From Pararhizobium qamdonense (GTDB lineage Bacteria > Pseudomonadota > Alphaproteobacteria > Rhizobiales > Rhizobiaceae): DNA of 64,000 bases. Shown in pieces: positions 10,700 through 19,423 of this stretch. The DNA is taken from the NCBI RefSeq assembly GCF_029277445.1, contig NZ_CP119568.1:186001-250000 (forward strand), written 5' to 3'. Position 1 is the first letter of the stretch; every line of letters starts with the position of its first letter. The notes beneath the pieces are model-generated. The model was not told where the DNA came from. It searched no databases and was given only the letters and a program-made list of their open reading frames with translations. A program made the translations under genes and the position numbers.

Positions 10700-11662
10700 T
10701 CAATCCTTGCTCAGGAGCCACTGCCGCAGGATCACGATCAGCATCGAATAGGTGATCAGCAGCACAAGCAGCACCAGCGCGATGGCTGAGGCATAGCCGA
10801 AATCCAGCCGCTTGAAGGCTTGCGTGAAGATATAGCTGGCGACGATCTGGCTGCGGTCGGCCGGGCCGCCATTGGTCATGACGATGATGAGATCGGCAAA
10901 ATTGGAGATCCAGACGGTGCGCAGGAGAACGGTGATGGCAATCGTCGGGGCGAGGAAGGGCAAGGTGATCGAGACGAAGCGCTGCACCGGACCGGCGCCG
11001 TCGATGCTGGCCGCTTCATAGAGGTCACGCGGGATTGCCTGCAGCGCTGCCAGAAGCGTGATGGCGAAGAAGGGAATTCCCCACCAGACATTGGCAATGA
11101 TCGGCCCCCACATGGAGAGGTGCGGATCGGAGAGAATATTGGACGGCTCGCTCATGAGCCCCATCGCAAACAGCCAATGCGGGATGGGGCCGACGACGGG
11201 ATTGAACAGCCAGGCCCAGTTGAGGCCGGCCAGGAAACTGGGAACGGCCCAGGGCAGGAAGACCAAAGCCTGGACGATAGCGCGGCCATGGAAGGGCTTG
11301 TCGAGCAAAAGCGCAAGGATCAGGCCGAAGACGAATTGCAGGAGCACCGACCAGCCCGTCCACCACAGGGTGTTCTTCAGGGCCCGGTAGAAATTCTGGT
11401 CTTCATAAAGCGTGCGGAAATGATCGAGCCCGATAAAGCCGCCGGAAAAGGGATTGAGCAGCTGGATATCGCGGAAGGCATAGGAAATGCCGAGCACCAG
11501 CGGCACCAGCATGACGGTGACGATTAGGATCAGCGCGGGCGCGCTATAGAGATAAGGCGCGGAAGCATCGGCAAGCCGCTTTTTCAGCGGCCGCTGATCC
11601 CTGTGCGCGCCGCTATTGCGGGCTGCTGCTTGTGAGGCCATCGTCAGATATTTCCGTTTCAT
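10700..11662 (-). CDS. Carbohydrate ABC transporter permease (MalF type)
   Basis: A 320-residue permease of the MalF/UgpA class. A hydrophilic N-terminal tail of about 35 residues precedes the first helix (YSAPALILIVTVMLVPLVLG), and the EAA motif (DLYEAASIDGAGPVQRF) is near residue 215. The start is uncertain: the frame opens at ATG 11662, but ATG 11641 gives MASQAAARN and is equally plausible; neither has a strong ribosome site. It is separated from the solute-binding protein gene by about 200 bases occupied by a RIME-like repeat, yet is on the same strand and surely functions with it. Confidence 0.92.
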   Translation of the reverse strand: MKRKYLTMASQAAARNSGAHRDQRPLKKRLADASAPYLYSAPALILIVTVMLVPLVLGISYAFRDIQLLNPFSGGFIGLDHFRTLYEDQNFYRALKNTLWWTGWSVLLQFVFGLILALLLDKPFHGRAIVQALVFLPWAVPSFLAGLNWAWLFNPVVGPIPHWLFAMGLMSEPSNILSDPHLSMWGPIIANVWWGIPFFAITLLAALQAIPRDLYEAASIDGAGPVQRFVSITLPFLAPTIAITVLLRTVWISNFADLIIVMTNGGPADRSQIVASYIFTQAFKRLDFGYASAIALVLLVLLITYSMLIVILRQWLLSKD

Positions 11663-11711
11663 AGCTGTTCGCGGAGTTCGGCATTCAAGGGCGCGCGCTT
11701 GTTCGCAGGCG

Positions 11712-11850
11712 ACACCCCCTCTGGCCTGTCGGCCATCTCCCCCACAAGGGGGGAGAAAACTCGGGGTAAACCTCTCGCCTCAAGCTTTGGGCAGTGCGGT
11801 GTCCGAGCCCCTCCCCCTTGTGGGGAGGGGTTGGGGAGGGGCACGCCTCA
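11712..11850. repeat. RIME-like rhizobial intergenic mosaic palindromic element
   Basis: About 140 bases of non-coding DNA hold two strong C/G hairpins: CTCCCCC-ACAA-GGGGGGAG at 11737-11755 and CCCCTCCCC...GGGGAGGGG at about 11808-11830. The wording (CCCCCTCTGGCCTGTCGGCCATCTCC followed by the hairpin is only partly quoted here) is the typical text of Rhizobium-specific intergenic mosaic elements, which occur in many copies between genes in Rhizobiaceae. Here it lies inside an ABC operon between the binding protein and the permeases, where it may stabilise the upstream mRNA or weaken read-through, giving excess binding protein. Confidence 0.75.
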
Positions 11851-11864
11851 GCACAGTCCTTGGC

Positions 11865-13124
11865 TTACTTTTTCGCAAGGAACTTTTGTTGCGCCTTGGT
11901 CATGTAGTCAGCCCATTGCTTGGCCATCTCTTCCGGCGTGATATCGCCAAGCATGGCTTCCTGGCTGGTCTTGATCGCCATGGAATCCTTGAAGAAAGCG
12001 AATTCTTCGAGGTAAGTCGGCATCACCGTCGGAACCGCGTCCTTGTCGGCCAATTCCTCGAACCAGCCCTTGAACTGATCGGTCGCAAAGAAGGGGTCTT
12101 TCTCTGCTGATTTGAGCGCGGGCAGGGCGCCGATCTTCTTGTTCCACTCGATATTGCCTTCCGGGCCTTCGAGCGTGGCGATCAGCTTCCAGGACAGGTC
12201 CTTGTTGGCGCTGGCCGACATCATCGACCAGCCGGCAAAACCGATGGTCGGGAAGGTCTTGCCGGAGGGTCCCTTCGGCATGGTCGTGATGCCGTAATCG
12301 GCGGCGTCCATGCGTTCGGCAATGGCGATCAGCGCGTCCGGATCCTGGTCGAGCATCGCGCAGGTGCCGGTGTAGAAGCCGGCGACGATTTCGTTGAAGC
12401 CCCAGTTGACGCTATCCTTCGGCGCATAGCCGTTCTTGTAGAGGTCGGTCATCCAGGTAAAGCCCTTGACCCAGCCTTCCTCCGAGAACTTGGATGTGCC
12501 ATCGGCATTGAAATAGGTGTTGTCACCCGCCATGGTGGCGCCCATCATCATCCAGCCATTGAGGCCGCCCGGACCGCCGCGCATGCAATAGGCATATTTG
12601 CCCGGCAGCTTCTTGATCTTCTCGGCGGCGGCGACAAAGTCGTCCATCGTCTTTGGCGGGCCATCGACACCGGCTTCGGCGAAGATCTTCTTGTTGTAGA
12701 ACATCGCCCGCAGATAGAAGCCGTAGGGCAGCATGTACGCCGTATCCTTGACGTCGCGGCCGAGTTCCAGCGCGCGATCCGTCAGTTCCGGCGTCTGGTC
12801 CCAGGTCTTGAGATAAGGCTCCAGGCTTTCGAGCATGCCGTTATTGGCATAGAGCGACAGCCAGGTATCCGGCATTTCCATCACATCCGGGATTTCACCG
12901 GCCGACACCATCGTGGCGAATTTCTGGAAGGCTTCGCCCCAGGGCAGCGAGATGATCTCGACCGTGGTGCCGGGATTGGCGGCTTCGAACTTGGCGACGA
13001 TCGACTTCAGCGTCTCGGTGCGTTCCGGGCTGGTGATGACTTCAACCAGTTTCAGCTTGGTGTCAGCGAGCGCTGTGCCAGCCATCAGCGTGGCGACCAA
13101 GGTCGCGGCAATCAGTTTCCTCAT
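11865..13124 (-). CDS. Carbohydrate ABC transporter solute-binding protein
   Basis: A 419-residue periplasmic binding protein of the family 1 (MalE/UgpB-like) cluster. The Sec signal peptide covers residues 1-20, cleaved after GTALA or ALAD. Features typical of the family are WGEAFQKFATMVSAGEIPDVMEM near residue 65 and the late aromatic-rich TIGFAGWSMM segment. I start at ATG 13124, preceded by AAAGGGAAACG, rather than at 13148. The gene lies between a PLP-lyase gene (44 bases upstream) and two permeases. The association with a Cys/Met-metabolism enzyme suggests that the ligand is not a plain sugar. Confidence 0.93.
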   Translation of the reverse strand: MRKLIAATLVATLMAGTALADTKLKLVEVITSPERTETLKSIVAKFEAANPGTTVEIISLPWGEAFQKFATMVSAGEIPDVMEMPDTWLSLYANNGMLESLEPYLKTWDQTPELTDRALELGRDVKDTAYMLPYGFYLRAMFYNKKIFAEAGVDGPPKTMDDFVAAAEKIKKLPGKYAYCMRGGPGGLNGWMMMGATMAGDNTYFNADGTSKFSEEGWVKGFTWMTDLYKNGYAPKDSVNWGFNEIVAGFYTGTCAMLDQDPDALIAIAERMDAADYGITTMPKGPSGKTFPTIGFAGWSMMSASANKDLSWKLIATLEGPEGNIEWNKKIGALPALKSAEKDPFFATDQFKGWFEELADKDAVPTVMPTYLEEFAFFKDSMAIKTSQEAMLGDITPEEMAKQWADYMTKAQQKFLAKK

Positions 13125-13168
13125 TTTCGTTTCCCTTTTATTGTTCAAGTGGTTTGCTTGCTGTCGTG

Positions 13169-14341
13169 TCAGCCTATCGAGGCGGCTGTGATTGCCGCTT
13201 CGATATCGCTCCAGAGGGCCTCCGTTCCCTCCAGGCCGACATGGAGCCTTACCGACCGCGGGCTGATGCCGAAGGCGACCGCGGAATTGGGTTGTGCTTT
13301 TTGCGACAGGACGACTTCGCCCGGTACGATCAGGCTTTCGTGGCCGCCCCAGCTGACACCGAGCTTGAACAGCTCAAGGTGATCGGAGAAGGTGCGGACA
13401 TTGACGCCGTCCTTGAAGATGAACGAGAACAGGCCGGACGTGCCCTTAAGGCCGGGGGCCAGCTGATTGGCAAGACCCGGATAGCAGACCGTCTCAACCG
13501 CATCGTGCGCCTGCAAGCGCTTGGCGATTTCGACGGCCGATTGCTCATGCGCCTTCATGCGGATCGGCAGCGTGCGCATGCCGCGGATCAAAAGCCAGGC
13601 ATCGAACGGCGACAGCTTGCCGCCGAGATAGGGATAGGCTTCCGAGCGAATGCGGCCAATCAACTCCTTGGAGCCCGCAACGACACCGGCGACGACATCG
13701 CTATGGCCGCCAAGATATTTCGAGGCCGAATGGATGACGAGATCGACACCGAGCGCGATCGGCTGCTGGAAGACCGGGCTTGCCCAGCTGTTGTCGATGG
13801 CACTGATGATGCCATGGCGCTTGGCGAGCGCTGCAAGGGCTGCGACGTCATGCGTTTGCATGACCCAGCTCGTCGGGCTTTCGAGATAGAGAAACTTTGC
13901 GCCGGGCAGCGCCTTGGCGACCTCTTCCTCGTCGCGGCCATCGACATAGGTCACCTCGATGCCCATGCGCTTGAAGAAGGTGCCAAACAGGCGGTAGGCA
14001 TCGGGATAGAGATGCTTGACGGCAACGATGCGGTCTCCGGGCTCAACGAAGGACAGCACCGTCGATGAGATGGCCGACATGCCGCTGGCAAAGCCGATGG
14101 CGTCTTCGGCGCCTTCGAGCTTCGCGAGCATGTCCTCGAAAATCCGCACCGTGGGATTGAGACCGCGCGTGTAGATCGGCCGGACCTTTTCGCCGCGATA
14201 GGAGGCGACCATGTCGTCATAATCGGTGAAGGTGAACAGAGACGTCTGCACGATCGGTGGCACGACGGCGTCATAGGCATTGCTCACGTCATGGGCGACG
14301 ATGAGGGAGGCTTCTTCGAACGGATCGAACCCGTTGCTCAT
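13169..14341 (-). CDS. PLP-dependent Cys/Met metabolism enzyme (cystathionine gamma-synthase/beta-lyase family)
   Basis: A 390-residue fold-type I enzyme of the trans-sulfuration (gamma) family. The PLP lysine is K208 in SASKYLGGHSD, D183 in the DNSWASP loop contacts the pyridine nitrogen, and Y57/R59 in IYTRGLNPTV form the neighbour-subunit phosphate contacts. DNSWASP (rather than DNTFATP) and YLESPTSWVMQ are closer to MetC-type beta-lyases than to gamma-synthases. Its start overlaps the stop of the GntR-type regulator by four bases (ATGA), and the transporter genes follow. It most likely breaks a C-S or C-X bond in an imported substrate. Exact reaction not determined. Confidence 0.88.
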   Translation of the reverse strand: MSNGFDPFEEASLIVAHDVSNAYDAVVPPIVQTSLFTFTDYDDMVASYRGEKVRPIYTRGLNPTVRIFEDMLAKLEGAEDAIGFASGMSAISSTVLSFVEPGDRIVAVKHLYPDAYRLFGTFFKRMGIEVTYVDGRDEEEVAKALPGAKFLYLESPTSWVMQTHDVAALAALAKRHGIISAIDNSWASPVFQQPIALGVDLVIHSASKYLGGHSDVVAGVVAGSKELIGRIRSEAYPYLGGKLSPFDAWLLIRGMRTLPIRMKAHEQSAVEIAKRLQAHDAVETVCYPGLANQLAPGLKGTSGLFSFIFKDGVNVRTFSDHLELFKLGVSWGGHESLIVPGEVVLSQKAQPNSAVAFGISPRSVRLHVGLEGTEALWSDIEAAITAASIG

Positions 14342-15057
14342 TTGGACATTTCCTTGATGTCTTCCTCGACGATCGCGAGGATTTTCAGTGTTTCGCTGCG
14401 GGCGGCTTCAGGGTCCTGGGCCGCGATCGCATTGAAGAGGGTGCGGTGGAACGGAAAGGAGCGGCGGGCAAAGTCCGGCCGGTCGAAAGGCTTTTCCCAA
14501 AAACGCTCGAAAGCGCCGCGCATCTGTTCGAGCAGCTGCTTGAACAGTGGATTGTGGGTGGCGTCGTAAATGGCAAGATGGAAGGCAAGGTCTTCCGGGC
14601 CGGATGTGCCCTTGGAGAGATGCACCCGTTCCATCTCGTTGAGCTTCTCCTCGATCATCCGGACGTCCTGCGCTGTGCGGACGCGGGCGGCAACCATGCC
14701 GGCTTCCGCCTCGATGCCCCGGCGCACCTGCAGGGTCATCAACAGCACGTCGCGCAGATGCGTGGTGTCCAGCGACAGCGGCATGTGGATCGTGGTGCCG
14801 GAGATCGGCTTCAACAGGTAGGTGCCGCTGCCCTTGCGGGCCTCGACGACGCCGAGTGCCTGGAAATGGCGGATGACTTCGCGGATGGTCGAGCGTCCGA
14901 CGGCAAGCGCACTCATCAGCTCGCGCTCGGCCGGAAGGCGGTCGCCCGGAACAAGGTTGGAGCGCTGGATGTAATCGGCAAGCGCCGCCGTCACCTGCTG
15001 CGCCCGGTCGGCCGGGGGCAGGGGGACAAGCGCTGCTCTTGCATCCGAATGCTTCAT
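14338..15057 (-). CDS. FCD-domain GntR family transcriptional regulator
   Basis: A 239-residue regulator. The N-terminal GntR winged helix (about 20-90) contains PGDRLPAERELMSALAVGRSTIREVIRHFQALG and continues into EARKGSGTYL; the C-terminal helical FCD domain has the metal/ligand-binding pattern of FadR/LldR relatives (FHLAIYDATHNPLF). I start at ATG 15057 because GGAAAGCGGACG precedes it; the frame is open to 15228 but that part is unrelated to the family. First gene of the lyase-transporter operon. A FadR-type operator-like sequence lies at 15085-15097, so it probably represses its own operon until the substrate or a product binds. Confidence 0.9.
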   Translation of the reverse strand: MKHSDARAALVPLPPADRAQQVTAALADYIQRSNLVPGDRLPAERELMSALAVGRSTIREVIRHFQALGVVEARKGSGTYLLKPISGTTIHMPLSLDTTHLRDVLLMTLQVRRGIEAEAGMVAARVRTAQDVRMIEEKLNEMERVHLSKGTSGPEDLAFHLAIYDATHNPLFKQLLEQMRGAFERFWEKPFDRPDFARRSFPFHRTLFNAIAAQDPEAARSETLKILAIVEEDIKEMSK

Positions 15058-15084
15058 CGTCCGCTTTCCAGCTGAAACCAAGAA

Positions 15085-15097
15085 TTGGTCTGACATC
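15085..15097. promoter_or_regulatory. FadR/LldR-type operator candidate upstream of GntR operon
   Basis: TTGGTCTGACATC matches the FCD-family consensus TTGGTCnGACCAA in 10 of 13 positions and lies 28-40 bases upstream of the regulator's start codon. The position suits autorepression of the whole operon. Confidence 0.4.
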
Positions 15098-15281
15098 TGA
15101 GCAATAGTGCAAATCATGACGCTGCCGTCAAGCGCGTTTATCCGGCGCTGGCGAAAGCTGCGTAGAGTAGGGGACACGGTTGGACGGGTGATCCGCTCTG
15201 CGGGCACACAGGAAGAAGGGATCACCATACAGGTGATGCCGTCCTCCTGCGAGCAACGGCGAAATCCAGCTTGTCATTCAT

Positions 15282-16280
15282 TCAGGGAATGTCAGCGGGT
15301 GTCGCGGCCGCTGAATCCGCAAGCCCCGCAGGATAGGTGCGGCCGCTCAGCGGTACCGCGTCGATCGCCGCAACCAGTCTGTCCACCAGCAGATTTTCGG
15401 CGCGGCTGCCGCGCGCAAACCGCCGGGTGACCAGGTAGACATCGGCGGCGGGCGGGTTTTCGTAGGGCGGCAATTGCCAGAGCTGCCGCGCTTCGATATC
15501 GGCCGCGACCACATGGATGGGCAAGGGCCCAAAGCCGAACCCGACTTTGATCAGCCGCTTGACCTCTTCGAGATTGGTGAAAAGACCAAGCACCTGGCCG
15601 CTGAAATTTTCCCGCTGCCGCAGCCGGGCGACCGGTGCGAGGGCGCCGCCGAGGTGATCGGTCTTGAAGGACACGTAATCGAGCGTAGCCAGATCGGCGG
15701 TCTGCGTCCCGCGCTTGCCGAACAGCGGATGACCGGGGGCGCAGAAAAAGCCGAAATGCTCGCGATAGAGCACGGTATAATCCAGTTCCGGGTGCTTTTC
15801 ATGGGCAAGACAGATGCCGAGGCAGGCTTCGCCGGACAGGACGTTCTCGATCACCGTTTGGCTTGCAGAGACCGTGGTGGAGAAACTGACACGCGGAAAC
15901 GTCCTGTGGAAGTCGGCCAGGAACCGGTCGAGGAACGGGCATTCGATATGGCTGGCAAACGCCATCTCCACATGGCCGGTCACCAGGTCCGGATCGTCCT
16001 TCACGAGATCCGGCAGGCCGTTGACGATGTTGAACATGGTCTGGCATTCGGCATAGAGCCGCGCGCCGGCCGGTGTGGTCCGGAAATGGTTGGACGAACG
16101 GTCGATCAGGCGGCAGGCCATATGCTCTTCGAGGCGGCGAAGCGCATTGCTGATAGTCGGCTGCTTCAGCGACAGCCGGTTGCCCGCAGCCGTCAGGCTC
16201 TTTTCCTCGACGATCACCGTGAAGGTGCGCAGGAGGTTCCAGTCGATCTCCCAGACGAAACGGCGTCTTGGGCTGGGCAT
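15282..16280 (-). CDS. LysR family regulator, paralogue of the one at 58.3 kb
   Basis: A 332-residue LysR protein. The wHTH lies at about 12-75 (WNLLRTFTVIVEEKSLTAAG, then TISNALRRLEEHM), after an unusual N-terminal MPSPRRRFVWEID extension. The effector domain includes LDYTVLYREHFGFFCAPGHP and, near the C-terminus, LPPYENPPAADVYLV. All three landmarks recur in the LysR at 58346-59305, so the two are close paralogues. It is divergent from the five-gene amidase/aminotransferase/BKACE operon across a 108-base gap with overlapping dyads, and I infer it activates that operon. The inducer is probably the same compound, or a relative, as for its paralogue. Confidence 0.92.
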   Translation of the reverse strand: MPSPRRRFVWEIDWNLLRTFTVIVEEKSLTAAGNRLSLKQPTISNALRRLEEHMACRLIDRSSNHFRTTPAGARLYAECQTMFNIVNGLPDLVKDDPDLVTGHVEMAFASHIECPFLDRFLADFHRTFPRVSFSTTVSASQTVIENVLSGEACLGICLAHEKHPELDYTVLYREHFGFFCAPGHPLFGKRGTQTADLATLDYVSFKTDHLGGALAPVARLRQRENFSGQVLGLFTNLEEVKRLIKVGFGFGPLPIHVVAADIEARQLWQLPPYENPPAADVYLVTRRFARGSRAENLLVDRLVAAIDAVPLSGRTYPAGLADSAAATPADIP

Positions 16281-16289
16281 GGGTCACCT

Positions 16290-16319
16290 CATTCATTTGG
16301 TGAATGCTGGTCCTTCACC
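16290..16319. promoter_or_regulatory. Overlapping dyads in the LysR/amidase divergent promoter
   Basis: CATTCA-TTTGG-TGAATG at 16290-16306 is a perfect dyad beginning ten bases upstream of the LysR start, and GGTGAA-N9-TTCACC at 16299-16319 overlaps it. Two staggered dyads in a divergent LysR promoter fit a high-affinity recognition site plus an activation site. Confidence 0.45.
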
Positions 16320-16388
16320 TAATGTATTTGTCGGGTGGAGTCCATTGTGGTTTGATCATCGCGGACCGACGACCCTGCGAGGCATGAC

Positions 16389-18026
16389 GTGACCGATCAA
16401 GACCCAGTTTTCCCCGATTTCGGATTGACCCCAGAGGAGCGGCACCAGGCCGTTCGCGGTCACTATTACGAATATCCGGGCATGGACGGCGCCCGTGGTG
16501 AAATCTGGTGCTACACGCGGTCCTATGCCTACACGCCCGGCGCAATGGTGGACCTGCATATCAGCTCGACTGCGTCCTCCTGCCGTTTGGAGATCGTGCG
16601 CGACGGTGCCGTCGAGATCAGCGTTTATGGCACCGACAATATCGAAACGGTCTGGCAGGAAACGCCGGACCAGGTCTCCGTCACCGGCTGCGGCTGGGAG
16701 CCCACTTTCACGTTCCAGGTCCATGACAGCTGGCCTTCCGGCGCCTATCGCATCACGCTGACGGCTGAAGGGCGCGACGGCAAGCCGATCCAATGTCACC
16801 ACATGATTATCGTCCTGCCGAAACCCGGTCCGAAACCCGGCCGCATCCTGCAGGTTGCCGCCACCGGCACCTGGACGGCCTATAACACCTGGGGCGGATC
16901 GAACCATTATCAGGGCATTACCGGCCCCAACCGCGACAAATATGCGACCACCGTCAGCATCGAGCGGCCGCTCTGCCGCGGCTTTGTCGTGCTGCCGCCG
17001 GATGCGCCGCGCGTGCCGCTGGAGGTCAGCCTGCCGCCGGGCACCATCCCGCGGTATCCGCATATGGAATGGGCTTTCGCCAACGGCTATTCGAAGAAAT
17101 ACACCTCGTCCGGCTGGGCAAGCTATGACAGCCAGTTCTTCCGCTGGGCGGAGCGCGAGGGCTATGGCGTCGATCTCGCCAGCCAGCACGAACTGCACAA
17201 CAATCCCGGCATTCTCAATGATTACGACTGCGTCGTCTTCGTCGGCCATGACGAATACTGGACCTGGGAAATGCGCGATGCCGTCGATGCCTATGTCGAT
17301 CAGGGCGGACATGTCGCGCGCTTTGCCGGCAATTTCATGTGGCAGACGCGGCTGGAAGACGAGGGCCAGCGGCAGGTCTGCTACAAATATGTCGCGCGCA
17401 CGGAAGACCCGATCTACCAAAGCGGCGATGTCACCCGCGCCACAAACTCCTGGGAAGCGCCGGAGATCGGCCGCCCCGGCGCACTGACTTTCGGGCTCAA
17501 TGCCACCAATGGTGTCTATTCCGGCTGGGGCGGCTGCGCGCCGCGCGGCGTGCGCGGTTTCCCGATCTACCGGCCGCGTCACTGGGCCTTTGCCGGAACC
17601 GGCCTGTTCTACGGCGACCTGCTCGGCGCCGACAGCCATATCTATGGCTACGAAGTCGATGGTCTTGCCTATGAGATTCGCTACGGCCTGCCTTATCCGG
17701 CAGCTGACAGCGGCGCGCCGGAGGGTCTGGAAATCCTGGCTCTGGGCATGGCGAGCCAGGTCGAGGAAAGCGATATCCTGACGCGCGAAGATCTGTTTTT
17801 CGGCGACGAGGACGGGCGGTTCATTGCCGAGACGCTTTATGGCGAGGCGAGCGACGAGAACATGGAAAAGGTTCGCTACAGCAACGGCATGATCGTCAAC
17901 TTCAAGCGCGGCAAGGGCGAGGTTTTCCACGCCGGGACCTGCGAATGGGTGGCAGGCCTGCTGCGCCGGGACGCCATGGTCGAGCGCGTCACCGCCAATG
18001 TGCTGAACCGCTATCTCAACCGATAA
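16389..18026 (+). CDS. N,N-dimethylformamidase large-subunit-like hydrolase
   Basis: A 545-residue protein whose C-terminal two thirds match what I know of the large (beta) subunit of N,N-dimethylformamidase (DMFA2_C family): an N-terminal beta-sandwich of about 140 residues, then AYNTWGGSNHY, YDSQFFRWAEREGYGVDLAS, and FVGHDEYWTWEMRDAV, ending in a region with AGTCEWVAG. Dimethylformamidase hydrolyses formamides using a mononuclear iron site; homologues of the large subunit without a small subunit are widespread and uncharacterised. No small-subunit gene is next to it. The start is a GTG at 16389 with GCGAGG upstream; an overlapping ATG at 16384 is out of frame. It heads the operon containing the aminotransferase and BKACE, so it may release the amine substrate from an amide. 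Family 0.8; reaction unknown. Confidence 0.8.
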   Translation: MTDQDPVFPDFGLTPEERHQAVRGHYYEYPGMDGARGEIWCYTRSYAYTPGAMVDLHISSTASSCRLEIVRDGAVEISVYGTDNIETVWQETPDQVSVTGCGWEPTFTFQVHDSWPSGAYRITLTAEGRDGKPIQCHHMIIVLPKPGPKPGRILQVAATGTWTAYNTWGGSNHYQGITGPNRDKYATTVSIERPLCRGFVVLPPDAPRVPLEVSLPPGTIPRYPHMEWAFANGYSKKYTSSGWASYDSQFFRWAEREGYGVDLASQHELHNNPGILNDYDCVVFVGHDEYWTWEMRDAVDAYVDQGGHVARFAGNFMWQTRLEDEGQRQVCYKYVARTEDPIYQSGDVTRATNSWEAPEIGRPGALTFGLNATNGVYSGWGGCAPRGVRGFPIYRPRHWAFAGTGLFYGDLLGADSHIYGYEVDGLAYEIRYGLPYPAADSGAPEGLEILALGMASQVEESDILTREDLFFGDEDGRFIAETLYGEASDENMEKVRYSNGMIVNFKRGKGEVFHAGTCEWVAGLLRRDAMVERVTANVLNRYLNR

Positions 18027-18048
18027 TTTCACCAAAGAGCAGAGCATC

Positions 18049-19413
18049 ATGACCATCCAAGCCAATGAGCGGCCCGCATCCCATCTCTTCTACGTGACCC
18101 GCCTGCGCCGGCCGCTGGTCGATCGCGCCGAGGGCATTTATTTCTGGACTGAGGACGGCCGCCGCTTCATCGACGGCTCGAGCGGGCCGATGGTCAGCAA
18201 TATCGGCCACGGCAACCGCCACGTCATCGATGCCATGAAGCGGCAGATGGAAAAGACGAGCTTTGCCTACCGCCTGCATTTCGAAAACGAGCCGGCCGAA
18301 GAGCTGGCCCGGCGGCTCGCTGGAAAGATGCCTGGCGATCTCGACCGGATCTTTTTCGTCTCCGGCGGTTCGGAAGCGGTGGAATCGGCAATCAAGCTGG
18401 CGCGGCAATGGGCAGTGGCAACCAGCCAGCCGAAGCGCTGGAAAGTGATCTGCCGGTTTCCGTCCTACCATGGCGGCACGATGGGGGCGCTCGGCGTGAC
18501 CGGTGACCTGGCGCTGACTGAAACCTTTGCGCCGCAGATCCAGCCGATGCCGGCCATTCCGGCGCCGACAGCCTACCGCGACCGCGACAACCTGACGATG
18601 GAACAGCGCGGCCTGCGTTACGCCGACATGCTGGAGGAGAAAATCCTTGCCGAAGGGCCTGACAGCGTCGTCGCCTTCATCATGGAACCGATCGGCGGGG
18701 CGGCAACGGCAGCGCTTGTCGCACCCGATAGCTATTTCGCGCGCATCCGCGAAATCTGCGACAAATACGGTATCCTGCTGATCCATGACGAGGTGATGAG
18801 CGGCGCGGCGCGCACCGGCCGCTATCTCGGCGGCGACCACTGGAACTGCAAGCCTGACATCATCACTCTCTCGAAGGGCATCGGCTCCGGCTACGCCGCG
18901 CTTGGCGCCATGGTGGCCTCGTCGAAGCTGGTCAAGCCGGTGCTCGACATGGGCGGCTTCCAGCATGGCTATACCTATGCCGGCAATCCGCTGGCCTGCG
19001 CTGCCGGTCTGGCTGTGCTTGAAGAAATGGAACGGCTTGGCGTCGAAGCCAATGCGGCCGCGATGGGGGATCTGCTGAAATCCGAACTGGAGGGGCTTTC
19101 CAGGCGCTTCCCCTTTATAGCCGGCGTGCGCGGCAAGGGGCTGTTGATCGGCGCCGATCTCGTCGCCGATCCTGTGACCTTTAAATCCTTTCCCAAATCA
19201 CAGGCGACCAACCAGCGGCTGCTCGATATCGCCTATGAAAAAGGCCTCATCCTCTATTCGCGCCGTATTCGCGGCGATGGCTACGAGGCCGACAATCTCA
19301 TTTTGGCCCCGCCGCTGATCATCACGGCTCAGGAAATCGGCGATATGGTCTCGATCCTTGGCGATAGTTTCGAACAGCTGGCGCGTGAACTCGACCTGCC
19401 AGTGAACGGCTGA
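18049..19413 (+). CDS. Class III PLP-dependent aminotransferase
   Basis: A 454-residue omega-amino-acid-type aminotransferase (fold type I, class III). Residues visible: FVSGGSEAVESAIK near 103-116 for PLP phosphate binding, D247 in HDEVMSGAARTG for the pyridine nitrogen, and the Schiff-base lysine K276 in LSKGIGSGYAALG. Class III enzymes act on amines not alpha to a carboxylate, including beta-amino acids, GABA, beta-alanine and diamines. It is 22 bases after the amidase gene and 10 before the BKACE gene. Because a BKACE consumes beta-keto acids, I infer that this enzyme transaminates a beta-amino acid to a beta-keto acid. Confidence 0.9.
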   Translation: MTIQANERPASHLFYVTRLRRPLVDRAEGIYFWTEDGRRFIDGSSGPMVSNIGHGNRHVIDAMKRQMEKTSFAYRLHFENEPAEELARRLAGKMPGDLDRIFFVSGGSEAVESAIKLARQWAVATSQPKRWKVICRFPSYHGGTMGALGVTGDLALTETFAPQIQPMPAIPAPTAYRDRDNLTMEQRGLRYADMLEEKILAEGPDSVVAFIMEPIGGAATAALVAPDSYFARIREICDKYGILLIHDEVMSGAARTGRYLGGDHWNCKPDIITLSKGIGSGYAALGAMVASSKLVKPVLDMGGFQHGYTYAGNPLACAAGLAVLEEMERLGVEANAAAMGDLLKSELEGLSRRFPFIAGVRGKGLLIGADLVADPVTFKSFPKSQATNQRLLDIAYEKGLILYSRRIRGDGYEADNLILAPPLIITAQEIGDMVSILGDSFEQLARELDLPVNG

Positions 19414-19423
19414 GAACGCGATC

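Noticed and set aside
16356..18065. 569-residue minus-strand frame opposite the amidase-like gene
   Set aside because: Shadow of the plus-strand dimethylformamidase-like gene; no ribosome site or domain.
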